Assembly: GCF_016808335.1 (NCBI RefSeq)
Contig: NC_053153.1
Location: 14,891,033-14,955,032, forward strand
From: Panicum virgatum
Lineage: Eukaryota > Streptophyta > Magnoliopsida > Poales > Poaceae
Length of the DNA: 64,000 bases
Reading direction: 5' to 3'
Within the stretch, counting starts at the first letter, position 1. Every line of letters begins with the position of its first letter. Positions 12,563-23,400 of this stretch are shown piece by piece. The position numbers and the translations under genes were made by a program. The notes below the pieces were generated by a model. That model made no database searches. It was not told the origin of the DNA and was given only the letters and a program-made list of their open reading frames with translations.

Positions 12563-13777
12563 ATGGGGATGGAGCGCCAGCGCCCTGCGGCTGCGGGCTC
12601 CGCCTTCCACGACCCCGACGCGCCCCCGCTCCCGCGCCCTTCACCGGCCACGGAGACCGCGGGATCTGCCAGTTCTCCAGCCCGCTGCGCCGCGCCAGCC
12701 GCGGGAACGCGTGGTCCGGGCGGCGCCACCGCCGCAGGGGCGGCGACCCGCAAGAGGAGTCGCGTCGAGGCCTTCGGCAGCACCGAGGAGTACGAGGAGA
12801 CCGGCAGCCTCGGCGAGGGCGGCTTCGGCGCCGTCGTCAAGGCGCGCCACCGCGTCACCGGCGAGACCGTCGCCATCAAGCGCCTCATCGACCCCGACGG
12901 CCGCGGCGACAGCAGCGAGGAGCTGCTGCAGGAGGCGCGCTTCCACGAGGCCTGCGCCGCCCACCCGTTCATCGTCGACTTCCTCGGCGTCGTCCGCGAC
13001 CCAGCCACCGCGGAGCTCCGCCTCGTCATGGAGTGCGTCGGCGGGCCAAGCATCGACAGGTTCGTGCGCGACCAGCGGCGGCGCGGCCGCCTGCCGCTCC
13101 CGGAGGCCACGGTGCGCGCCGTCATGTGGCAGGTGCTGAAGGGCGCCAGGAAGATGCATGATCAGTGCATCGTCCACCGGGACATGAAGCCCGAGAACAT
13201 CCTCGTCAGCGAGGATGGGAAGGTCGTGAAGATCTGCGACTTCGGGCTGGCCATGTCCTTGTCCGAGGAGCCGCCGTACGAGCCGGACGCCGGCTCGCTG
13301 TGGTACATGGCGCCCGAGCTGCTGCTGGAGAAGCCCGACTACGACGAGCGCGTCGACACCTGGTCCCTCGGCTGCGTCATGGCGCATCTCATCAACGGGA
13401 ACGTGCTGTTCGGGGACGGCCGGGACGAGGAAGGACAGCTCCGCGAGATCTTCGATGTGCTGGGCTACCCGGACGAGAGGACGTGGCCGTGGTTCTCGTC
13501 CACGCCGTTCGCCATCGAGTGGCTGCCGTTACTGGACGTGCATCATCGCAACCACTTGCGCGAGCTGTTCCCCGAGGCAGTGCTATCCCAGAAAGGATTC
13601 GAGGTCCTGAACGGCCTTCTCACCTGCAACCCTGACAAGCGCCTCACGGCGGCTGCTGCGCTCGATCATCCATGGTTTGCCAAGGTCGACGCGCTGGAAC
13701 TGGGGAGGAGAGAAGAGGTGTCATCGACATTGCCCAAGACGGAGTTGCTCAAGGTTTCTGCAGTTCCTTGCTTGTGA
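12563..13777 (+). CDS. CDK-like Ser/Thr protein kinase (putative CDKF-2 type)
   Basis: A single exon of 404 residues. A low-complexity Ala/Pro N-terminal tail (1-65) precedes a full kinase domain. Visible motifs are the Gly loop GEGGFG (84-89), VAIK with Lys106, HRDMKPEN (His205-Asp207), DFG (226-228), and WYMAPE (247-252). It then has the CDK-like stretch VDTWSLGCVMAHLINGN and ends near LDHPWF. The helix that carries PSTAIRE in cyclin-binding CDKs reads SEELLQEARFHEAC, so ordinary cyclin pairing is doubtful. Grass genomes carry many intronless genes of this type annotated as cyclin-dependent kinase F-2. I chose ATG 12563 because it begins the conserved-looking product; an in-frame ATG at 12428 would add 45 residues from what looks like leader. 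All catalytic residues are present. Substrate is unknown. Confidence 0.85.
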   Translation: MGMERQRPAAAGSAFHDPDAPPLPRPSPATETAGSASSPARCAAPAAGTRGPGGATAAGAATRKRSRVEAFGSTEEYEETGSLGEGGFGAVVKARHRVTGETVAIKRLIDPDGRGDSSEELLQEARFHEACAAHPFIVDFLGVVRDPATAELRLVMECVGGPSIDRFVRDQRRRGRLPLPEATVRAVMWQVLKGARKMHDQCIVHRDMKPENILVSEDGKVVKICDFGLAMSLSEEPPYEPDAGSLWYMAPELLLEKPDYDERVDTWSLGCVMAHLINGNVLFGDGRDEEGQLREIFDVLGYPDERTWPWFSSTPFAIEWLPLLDVHHRNHLRELFPEAVLSQKGFEVLNGLLTCNPDKRLTAAAALDHPWFAKVDALELGRREEVSSTLPKTELLKVSAVPCL

Positions 13778-13982
13778 CTTGACTACTCGAGACTTGAGTG
13801 TCCGTAATTTGACTACTCGAGACTGCATTGCTGAATCCGTTTTTGGCAAGAATTTTGGTACAGTCGAATCGACGAAACATGTACATGCTGATCTCTTGTG
13901 CATCTAGTACTACCAGATTGCTACCAAGCTAATCTGGCAATATGAACATTGGATTCAGACACCTGAATATAGATGCTTTTGG
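13778..13982. other. 3' flank of the kinase gene
   Basis: Non-coding, with a short repeated phrase TTGACTACTCGAGACT at about 13780 and 13810. Likely 3' untranslated sequence. No clear polyadenylation signal was assigned. Confidence 0.4.
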
Positions 13983-14295
13983 TTTAGGCCTTGTTTGATT
14001 TGTAAGTAGCTGTCACATCAAATGTGCGGATGTATTAAATATAAAACTAATTGCATAAGTTTCAATTAGCTAGAATTCTAGATGGATCTATTAAATATAA
14101 TTAATGTATGATTATTAGTGTAGTAATTAGTGATCAAATGGACTAATTAGGCTTAATAGATTCGTTTTGTGATTAAGTCGTGACTTATGAAATTAATTTT
14201 GTAATAATTCTATATTTAGTAATTCTAATTGGTGTTTAAACATGTGATGCGACGGGACTTATGACTTAAACTGAAAAAACCAAACGAGGCCTAAA
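13983..14295. mobile_element. MITE with inverted ends TTTAGGCCTTGTTTG / CCAAACGAGGCCTAAA
   Basis: The ends are inverted copies with one or two mismatches. The interior (GGCTTAATAGATTCGT, ATTAATTTTGTAATAATTC) resembles a widespread grass MITE whose intact copies carry ATTAGGCTTAAAAGATTCG. The 23107-23342 element is a relative. No target duplication is clear. Confidence 0.7.
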
Positions 14296-14480
14296 CATGT
14301 ACACCCTGAACTCAAATTGTGCTCTACAGATTTCTGAACCTCCCTGTGATGTTCAAATGCAAGAAGTTGTTTACTTTCAAGAAAAGAAAATGTAAGAAGT
14401 TACTGAATTTGCTCGAAGAATTTCAGTTGCATGTGTTACACAAAAAGGTCAGTAATAATATTAAACGCCCCTGTAACTTA

Positions 14481-15469
14481 GAGCATCTCCAAGAATTTCT
14501 TATTTCTCTTCCCCATCTTTAAATTTTTTTTAAAAAAATAAAAACACTCTCCGATAATTTTCTATCCAACTTCCCCATCAACTAGCAAATGGCAAATTGA
14601 TCTGCTTTGTGCGCATATACCCACGCTCCCGACCTCCCAATCTGAAACTCCGCACGGGTGTTCTCTCTGTCCTCGAGGTTGCGCAGCTTGCGGAGCTCCG
14701 GCAGGTCGTGGTCCCCGGCGCCGGCCTCCGCGCCGCCGTCCTCTGACGGGTCGCTGCGCGGCGTCTTGGCCGGCCTCCACGCGCGCCGCCTCCTCCGGCG
14801 GAAGGTGAGGGTCGCTGCGCGCCGGCCGCGTGTCGCCATGGCCAGCAGCTTCCTGGGTCCGCCTGCTCGAGGTGCCTCGGCTCTGGCTCAGTCCAAGCGA
14901 TAGCGTAGGTTGCTGATTTGGCAGCAGACCAAGCCGTGGTTGGAGTCTTGCTCTCTCTATGGGCGGGAGAGGATGACAGATCGAGGATGGTGGAGCCGGC
15001 GGTGGCACGCAGACCAGCGCCGCGCAGACCAGTAGGGGCGGGCCAGCGGGCAAGGCAGCTGCTGCGGCAGCGGGGTGCTCAGGGTAGCTGGCACGAGGAG
15101 CAGTGGTGCGGCCTGCACGGGAGCAGTGGCAGCCGGCGGGGCGGCAAGCGTGGGAAGCGGCCGCGGCACGGCCTCGCAGGGAGCGACGGCGGCGCGGCCT
15201 GCGCGGAGAGGCGGCGGCATGGCTTGCGTGGGAGCAGCCACAGGCGTCGAGAACTAGCAGGGCATGTGCTTCCTCGCCGGCAACGCTGGCGCTGGGAATA
15301 AGCGGTCGTGGTGAGCAGAGGTAATGAGGGTTCACAATTTTTAATTATTGGGAAGAAAAAAATAAAAGAATTGTTGGAGATGGACACTTTTTTCATTTCT
15401 ATAACTATTTAGGGAGTTGGCAAACAACAAGTTTGGGGAGAAAAATATAAGAAACTCTTGAAGATGCTC
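14481..15469. mobile_element. TIR element with 3-bp TSD TTA and GC-rich cargo
   Basis: The left end GAGCATCTCCAAGAATTTCT and the inverted right end (GAGCATCTTCAAGAGTTTCT on the other strand) match over about 36 bp with several differences. They are flanked by TTA at 14478-14480 and 15470-15472. A 3-bp TTA duplication fits PIF/Harbinger. The outer 80-150 bp are AT-rich, but the middle (about 14630-15290) is strongly GC-rich, as in Pack-type elements that carry captured gene DNA. A minus-strand frame from 14839 begins with an Arg-rich peptide that I do not recognise. No transposase is encoded. Confidence 0.75.
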
Positions 15470-15479
15470 TTAGGCAGCA

Positions 15480-16010
15480 ATTTGCAAGACATAGCTTCAG
15501 TTTAGCCATTCTTCTTAAATTGGCTTGGAACACTCATGAACATCGATACTTGGTAAAAAAACAAAAAAAAATTATTGAGCTTTACACGAAAAGTGAATAT
15601 ATGTTCTACAGATTTCTGGCGTTTCTGCAGTTTTTATTATGCATCAAGTTGCGGAACAATCTTTTAGATGCATGGGATCATACCAAATGAATTGACTCTG
15701 GAATCACCAGCGCTGTGCAGACAGCGAGTTGCGTTGACATCATGCGTTGACAGCTCAGTACCAAACTGCTTCATCTTCTGATGAAAAAAATACCAAGAAG
15801 ATGAAAAAAAATACCAACAACACTGCCTGATGAGTCCAAACAGCAGTCTGCTGTTTAGTAGTCAGTCTATATTCCTGCCTGCTGTTTACTAGGCAACTGG
15901 GGGTCGGACCTGTTTGGGATAGATTATTAATAGCACTAGCATCATCTTGCTACGGATGATGCTGCGCACGCACGGTGGCCGGGCGTTTCCATCGTTAATC
16001 GCCGGCTAAA
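15480..16010. other. Spacer and promoter region upstream of the Cys-rich gene
   Basis: AT-rich to mixed sequence with no recognised exon. A direct repeat built on ATGAAAAAAATACCAA lies at about 15780-15820. The GC content rises sharply after about 15960. A weak TATA-like AATTTAAG lies near 16068, upstream of the gene at 16169. Confidence 0.4.
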
Positions 16011-16168
16011 AATGGGGAGCGGCCTGCCGGTTTCGCCGCCGCGGAGAGCGCCGAGCCCCCTCAGCCAATTTAAGCCGCCCACTCTGTTCCTCCCACGCGC
16101 TTCCTCCTGCGGCCTCCCATCCATCTTGGGCGGGCGCCGCGCGGGGTTGGGGCCCAGCAGAGCTCGCC

Positions 16169-16792
16169 ATGGCGGCCGTCAAGTCCACCAGGCCCCACCA
16201 CCACCGCCGCGCCGATGCGTCGTCCCCGACGACCTCCCTGGCCGTGGCGGCGGCGAGGGCCCAGGATGCCCCGTGCCACCGCCCGCGGGGGCCGGTGCAG
16301 GTCCGGGAGCGGCAGGACGGCGGGCAGCAGCAGCTGCGGCGGTCCGCGGCGTTCCCACCGCGCCGCCAGGTGCGGCGCCCGCCCAAGCGCTGCGACAGCG
16401 ACCTCAACATCCGGGAGCACCGCAGCTGCAGCGAGGTGGCGGGCGGCACCGCGGCGGGGTGCGCCGCCGTGTGCTGCTGCTTCCCCTGCGTCATGGTGGA
16501 GGTCGTGGTGCTCGCCACGGTGCGCGCGCCCGCGGCGCTGTGCCGCAGGGCCGCCCGCGTGCGCAAGGGCCGGCGGCGCTCGGCCTCCGCGGGGCAGGCG
16601 ACGGAGATCTACGAGCTCCTCGTGGACGACGGCGGCATCATCGAGGTAGACGCCAGCGCCGCCGAGGCGGTGGCGCTGCCCGTGAAGCCCGCGCTGGAGG
16701 AGACGGGGGAGCTGGAGAAGGAGGTGTGGGCAAGGTTCTACGGCACCGGCTTCTGGAGGAGCCCGTCGAGCCTCGGCGAAGAGGACAGTTGA
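16169..16792 (+). CDS. Small conserved plant protein with Cys-rich membrane-like segment
   Basis: A single exon of 207 residues. The first 90 residues are basic and low in complexity. A conserved core follows at about 96-126: CAAVCCCFPC, then a hydrophobic run VMVEVVVLATV, then APAALCRRAARVRKGRRR. A conserved tail sits at 184-199 (KEVWARFYGTGFWRSPS). Plant genomes contain a family with exactly this layout (Cys cluster, short hydrophobic helix, Arg-rich patch, FYGTGFWRSPS tail), usually annotated as uncharacterised or pollen-preferential. The Cys cluster next to a hydrophobic segment would fit membrane association, but this is inference. The start is the ATG that opens this frame. The overlapping frames from 16012 and 16215 are compositional. 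No function is known to me. Confidence 0.75.
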   Translation: MAAVKSTRPHHHRRADASSPTTSLAVAAARAQDAPCHRPRGPVQVRERQDGGQQQLRRSAAFPPRRQVRRPPKRCDSDLNIREHRSCSEVAGGTAAGCAAVCCCFPCVMVEVVVLATVRAPAALCRRAARVRKGRRRSASAGQATEIYELLVDDGGIIEVDASAAEAVALPVKPALEETGELEKEVWARFYGTGFWRSPSSLGEEDS

Positions 16793-17300
16793 TCGGAGAA
16801 GCAGGCGACGCGTAGGCGCGCGCTCCTGCCCGCGCGTGCTTGGTCGGGTTTCCTCCGTTTTCCGCGGGAAGAAGAGAAGACCGAGGAAAAAGTAGAGGAA
16901 ACTTGAATCGTCTGTTGGAACTTGGACGACGCTACGTTCTTCGTTTCTCCATTTTTTTTTTGTTTGGTTCTTTGGAAGGGAAAATAATTCCCTTCTACGA
17001 TGCCACCGTGTGTAATTAATTAAAGTGTATACATCGAAAACGACGCGATTGAGAAAAAAATGCAAGAGAAGAGGCGTTAAGTTCTTGGACTTGCTAAAAA
17101 TGCTCATGTCGACCTGCGTTGTATTCGTCGAGTATTTCCGCTTGGGCCTTCGGGCCTGATGTCGTCCGCGCAGGGAATTCATGGGCCTTTGCTAAAAATT
17201 GATGCCCAGAAAGTGCATTTGGGCTCCTCTTCTCCGAGCAGGTTACTTGACGAGAAACTAAGACCGGACGTCTACTGGCCTGGGACTGGACTGAGACAGT
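16793..17300. other. 3' flank of the Cys-rich gene and spacer
   Basis: A GC-rich start passes into AT-rich sequence with T and A runs near 16950 and 17050, probably the 3' untranslated region. From 17100 the sequence is spacer with no recognised exon. Confidence 0.4.
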
Positions 17301-17309
17301 ACGTGGTGG

Positions 17310-17647
17310 CAGTCTGGATGAAGTTGGGGTGCGCCTTAGGTTTGCTAAGGCGAAGGATCCAAAAGAGATCAGAAACAAGGGTTTAAGAGTTTGTTCATAA
17401 TGTCTAGGAACTTAGTTGTAACACTAGGGATCTGTTTGTAAATCTTATAGATCTTTTTATAATACTTGATCCCCCAATGGAATCTATATATCCTATAATA
17501 TTTTGAATTTTGCAACTAGCTATTTCTGTAATTGTGGCTACACAACTATTGCTGTGCGTGTCTTGACATTGCGCGTTGTAACAGCACACCTTTTCCTACC
17601 TATTAATACAAAAATACGCAGCTCTCCTGCGTATTCGAGAAAAAAAT
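17310..17647 (+). mobile_element. 5'-truncated LINE, 3' end with poly(A)
   Basis: The segment ends CTCTCCTGCGTATTCGAGA followed by an A run at 17640-17647. This is a characteristic 3' terminus of plant L1-type retrotransposons as I know them. A possible last part of the second reading frame precedes it (from about 17310). The left limit and the target duplication could not be fixed. Confidence 0.6.
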
Positions 17648-17799
17648 AGATGGAACCCACTATGTATTTCTCTCTTCATGCAAGGTGTCCACATCATGGG
17701 AACATATTAGGTGCAAACCAACCTCTTATTCCCAAGTAAATATCCCACTAACTTGCAATTCTCATTCCATGCAATTTATTCATGTTCTCTTATTAACTA

Positions 17800-17996
17800 C
17801 TCCCTCTGTCCCAAAAAATAAATCATTTTAGAAATTTGAGTATAGATTAAAAAAGTGGTAAAATAACCTTACTTGCGCCATGTTTGGCATTAAATGATTC
17901 TTACATGCGCATGTACAAACTAAATAGAGTAAGATGAGATGTTTTTAGGGACAACATTTGAATCCTAAAATGATTTGTTTTTTGGGACGGAGGGAG
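17800..17996. mobile_element. Stowaway-type MITE, TSD TA
   Basis: The left end CTCCCTCTGTCCCAAAAAAT is inverted at the right as TTTTTTGGGACGGAGGGAG. TA flanks both sides (17798-17799 and 17997-17998). This is the signature of Tc1/mariner-derived Stowaway MITEs. Length is 197 bp. Confidence 0.9.
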
Positions 17997-19303
17997 TACA
18001 AAAAATGTCCATGTCATATCTACTATATGCAATACTTTTAATATTTAATCTATTAATGTAAAATCATATAAATACACTATTTTTTTTATCACATATTCTT
18101 TCATAATGTGATCAAATATTCTATTAGTTGATCGAGGGAGGGAATTACCCGGCCCGGCACGGACCGCACCAGGGCAGGGGGCGGGCCGGGGGTGGTAGTT
18201 GCAGGTGTCCGACACCAGGGCCCTGGTCGGTCGCGAGAGTTCAATGCACCCGCGAGAGGTACTGTACCATGTTCCCTATGCTCCCTCTCGTACGTAACCC
18301 CCACCTGGTAGGCTGGTACGGCAGAATTGAGTTTTCATCCTCTTTCTCTCTCCCATGCAAAAACTAAATATTTTAGCTAGTTCCTTCGGTGGTACTACAA
18401 GAGAGGAACGAGCATGTCCAACATTGAACGATGCCACCTGACAAATAAGTACCACATTTAAATTCTGCAGAGTCCAACACCAAAAATGTAAAGCCGCCGC
18501 CCCCCCCCCCCCCCCCCCCGGCGCAAGAGGAATAAGATCTTGGATTTTGACTTACAAGGTAGAACCCATACTTCTTTTTGTTAGTATGCATGATGGACAA
18601 CACACACAGTAAATAAAGAGGGTAGTACTAATATTCCTCACATGAAAAGGTTTGTGTATGTGTGTTTATAAAGGTGAGTGTGCGTGCATTGTAAGTGTCT
18701 GAGTTACAAAAATAATCACGCATCACCACCCAACTCAAGTTCGCTACTCTTCCATATGAAATACAAATCTTATTTTTATAATACTCAGTCACACAAGTGC
18801 TCGTTTTGTCAAACTAAATACACCAACAATAAGTATATACTAAACATTAATTAAATTATTTCAAAATAACAATAAAAGTATTAAAATATAATACTAAATA
18901 TTTCAAAAATAATTGGTCAAATGTTATCCTAATGGCATGAAATACACCAATGTTATGTCAGAACAACAAAAAGGAAGCAGAAGATATCAAATTAAATAAT
19001 GAAACAACAAAGCCAAGACTCCTTATGGGGATTATGACTCCTAATCGGAGCAAATATAACATTTTCATTCGCACAACACTTTTCAATCCAGTATTAAATA
19101 ACAACATGATGAGGTACTTATTCAGTGCTCGTGATAGAGCCGGTAGCATTATGTTCTCGTACATATATATATGTCTTAATTTCTTACTTCTCAATGATAC
19201 ACTTACCTATATATGTATGCCACTCACAAACGTATTTGGAATTATGATAGTTTTCTTTTCTAAAATTACTTACAAATGGAATCAAGATGGGGGCTGCAGG
19301 TCT
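17997..19303. other. Spacer downstream of the Sh1-like gene
   Basis: No gene is recognised. Part is probably the 3' untranslated region of the minus-strand YABBY gene (below 19304). A homopolymer of 21 C residues lies at 18500-18520. A mixed, moderately GC-rich block near 18130-18330 has no identifiable origin. The rest is AT-rich. Confidence 0.4.
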
Positions 19304-20429
19304 CTAGTATAGATCTTGGACTTTCTGGGGACCACCTGCCGCACCAATGGCCTCATCGAGCTTCTTGCTGCTCTCATGGGTCCCTAGGCCAAAATGTATG
19401 TTTGGAAAATGTGCCCACTGAAATGAAAAAAATAACAATATAGGCATATGTATAATTAGCTGGAGCCATCCATATATATGTTGTTTTAATCAAATTCATA
19501 TATTTACTTCTTTACCTTAATTAATACTATCTTCATTACAAATAGACAAGGCACCTACATATTTTAGGGTTCAATACTTTTAGTCTTTGACCAACAATTT
19601 GCCTCATTTAATGAAAAAATTATTTATGAAAACATAAATTATCATAGTATTGACTGTACCATGTCCAGCCATGCCTTATTTAGGATAAAAGGTTGGATTA
19701 AAAAATAAAATTATGTAAATATGTTATACCATATAACTTTAGTTAATGAAAATAACGTATGCAAGTATCAAGGAGTTATAGACACAAAAATATATATTAT
19801 TCACCAAATCATTATTTCAAAAGTACATTATACACATAGTATATATTATGACATCCATACTTCTTATTATCAAGGCAAAATCATTATTCACAAAATATTT
19901 GAAACGTTTTCAAAACAAATGAGATTGACTGGAGAAAAGTAACATGTTTGCCCTCGGACTTGGTCTTCTGTTTTGGAGATGATCATAATAAAATCCAATA
20001 CCTTATTTTCATTCAACACGTTTTCTCTCTAGTATATTTTTATAGGTTAATTATTATACATACATCGAATATGAATAAATTATATGATATACATACAATT
20101 GTGCTTTCTGCAAATCATGTACTTACATTCTTTGCTGCAGTGCTGAATGCTTCTCTGTGACTTATGGCGGGGTTGCTTGCTTTAATCCTCCGTATCTCTT
20201 CCCTAAATAAATTCATGTACCATATCATACATGTTTATGAAAGTTTATTGTTTGATCCTAAAAGGATAAGCCACGTTGTTGCAACAGAATAAGAAACTTA
20301 AAATTAGGTTGATTATACTCACTTAATAAATCTATTGTATGCTGATGGAACACGTTGCCTCTTCTCTGGAGCTATTGTTTACACCGAAAGGACATAGATA
20401 TGAAGTTAATTATATTATAACTTTTATAG

Positions 20430-20479
<50 letters not shown>

Positions 20480-23400
20480 GATTTTACAAAATAAAAATAT
20501 GTGCAAGAATATAAAAACTTTTGATGTGCGAAAAGGCAACGATTTGAAGTCAGATGTACCACATATGTCATTTATTCCTTTTGTGCCAATCATATCCTTT
20601 CCAATTGAAATGGGTATTAAGTTGAAATTATCTTCACAAAATCTCTACATCAGGGACACAATATAACCACAATCTGCAAGGACATGGTTGAGCTAAAAAA
20701 AAACACTCCTAGCTCATGAGAGTTTAAATAACACTTGAAATCCTTGCATGAATATCTCACACCAAGCAAGGATGACCTCAAGTTTAAACCCAGTACAACC
20801 TTTATTTGACATTATATTGACATTCAAGAAATAGAAGAGCATCTGCATTTTGGATATTTATCAACCAGCTTTTCTTTTCTAAGAAAATTATTGGTACACA
20901 TACTGTTTGTTCCATTATTTATCACAGGAAGCCTGGTGGTTTTCCTAATAGCACTATCATTTACATACATACACTAGTTGTAATCACACTTCATCATGGT
21001 TACTGAACTAGATGTAACTGAAAGGTACTTTTACTTGCAACAATAATGTTCGCCTAGTGAAGTTGTGAGAATAGTAACAGAGCAGAAAATTAATAAGTAT
21101 GGCCACTTCGTAGAACAAGATGAGCATCAAGCTGCTGATATGACCATTTATTTTTCATTGTGTCAAAATTAAGATATACATTCATACAATCTCAGAAAAA
21201 ATATGCATACATGTTCATTCTTTTGTTAACTAAACATCGCACACGTAATGCGTGTTTTTGTGCGATTCAAATAGGTCATTTTTATTGACCACATAATAAG
21301 TATTTCTCTATGAGATGTTTGATCATTAACTAACTTGGACTTTTTATTTCCAAATTTCCAAATCAACATTTATTTTAGGAATGATCATTTTAGGTTCCAA
21401 GTTGTTTGGTACTTTATTATTGGCCAAATTAATTCTTTTCCAATTTCCACAATAATAATTACTTTATGAATCATCACTTTGAATTTCAAGTTTAGTTCCA
21501 TTTTTGTTTGAAATAACAAGGCATAATTATACTGAAGTGGAATGTACTATTTGAAAATTACTTACTAATAATTAGCTGTACCATGTCCCCAAAAATCACA
21601 TGGGTATAAGCTTGAATTTTATTGGTTCTACAGTACTCAACACAGACTCATTTATTTTTGTACATTTCATGTTTTGTCGTAAATGAAAGGGAAGATTCCC
21701 CTAAAACATGCATTCACTCAAGTGTAGCGTGCATAGAATTCAACCGATTTTCGAACAAATATTTGTTGAGGGAAGCAATCTCCAAAACAGTTTATTATGG
21801 CCACATATCGATAAACAATTGGATTCCATATTTAAGTTATCCAAAAAGCATGCATATCATCAATCTTACCGCGCACATGCAGCATATGATCCTGATCTCC
21901 TTTTGTTGAGAACATCATTGGCATCCGGTATTTTGAAGACGTAGGTGCATACTCAGAGTAGTTTTCAGTAAAGCTGATATTGTGAACCTTGAAATTCTCC
22001 TGCACCAACTGAAACAATCATGTTAATGTACGTGAGAACTCCTTTTCAAGCGAAGACTGCATATATATAGTGTACTTCGATCTCTAATATATATGTAGCA
22101 ACATACATTACAAAACAGCTAGTGATGCTGTGTTATAAACACACTTTAATAGTCGATCCAAATTCACTGGGTATAGGAAATTAAACTGACACGTATCTGG
22201 TTCGAAGCATGCGTGTAAGCTTTAAAACTCTTTCCTGTAAGAAAACATGCAGTACCGAACACTTTAGTTTGTCTCTACTGTGTAAAGTATTGCAAATGAC
22301 ATGACCCATGCATGCACATTTTGGCTTTTATCTGCTACCAGCTGCCTATACACGTAGGTAGGGCAACCTAGATGATGTTTGGCATCTCTACACGTACAAT
22401 GCTGTCTTTCAAGAACTTACCGTCTAAGATATATCTAGGCTCTTTTTGGTAGCTAGTAAAAATAGTGCAGAATGATGAGACACCAGTCAACAGTACAGAT
22501 TAGGATTACTAAGACATTAGAAATATGGCATCCTGGCCTGTAAACTTTTGCAGATATGTTGGCATGCATGATTTACAACTTTGATGTCACAAAAGGGTTT
22601 AATTATAGCTGCTCTATTAGAAGTGTGTTGGGTTGTCTTCATATTGCATGCACACTGATCTTGAACAAATTAATGTGTCTGTTCATGTCAACCTGTGAGT
22701 GATTCTGGACAGGAAGTGATGGGATCAGTCCTCTCAAGTTCACTGACAGCAGGCTAGTGCAATGCCCACAACGGACTGTCACAATGTTCAGCATGCTATT
22801 GCTCGGGACACTGACCTGCAGGTTGATCATAACGAAAGACTAGCATTAGGTTTTATTAAATAAATTTAGTAACATTGGTCTACAGTTGACTATAAACGAA
22901 AAAGATGCGCAGAACAAGAAAACAAGGAGAATGAAGGAAGTATTTTCAGAACAGAAAAACATCATTGTGGAAGTAAAAACCTGCTAATTAAATTTCAATG
23001 CAGAAATTTACAGATTTACAAGAACGAGGAGTGTGAGCTAGGCATGACCAAAAGCATTCTCCAGATGCATATATGATGCGCAAAGCTATATATAGCTTTG
23101 CTATTCGGGGGGTGTTTAGTTGGTGAAAAAGTTTGAGTTTGGGTACTGTAGCACATTTCGTTGTTATATGATAATTAATGTCCAATTATGGATTAATTAG
23201 CCTTAAAAGATTCATCTTGTTCTAATAAGTTAAACTGTGTAATTAGTTATTTTTTTTCAAGTGCATTTAATGTTTCATGCACGTGTCCGAAAATTCGATG
23301 TGATGGGTACTGTAAAATTTTTTTGGGAACTAAACACCCCCCTTGGGCTTCTCGTTTCTCTCTCTCTTTTCTTTTTTCTGTTACCACTACCCAGCTGCCT

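Noticed and set aside
12641..13387. 248-codon antisense frame and a 268-codon shifted sense frame over the kinase gene
   Set aside because: Shadow frames of a GC-rich kinase exon; the kinase frame has all catalytic motifs.
14582..14839. 85-codon Arg-rich minus-strand frame as a host gene
   Set aside because: It sits inside a TIR element, is not recognised, and is better read as captured or compositional DNA.
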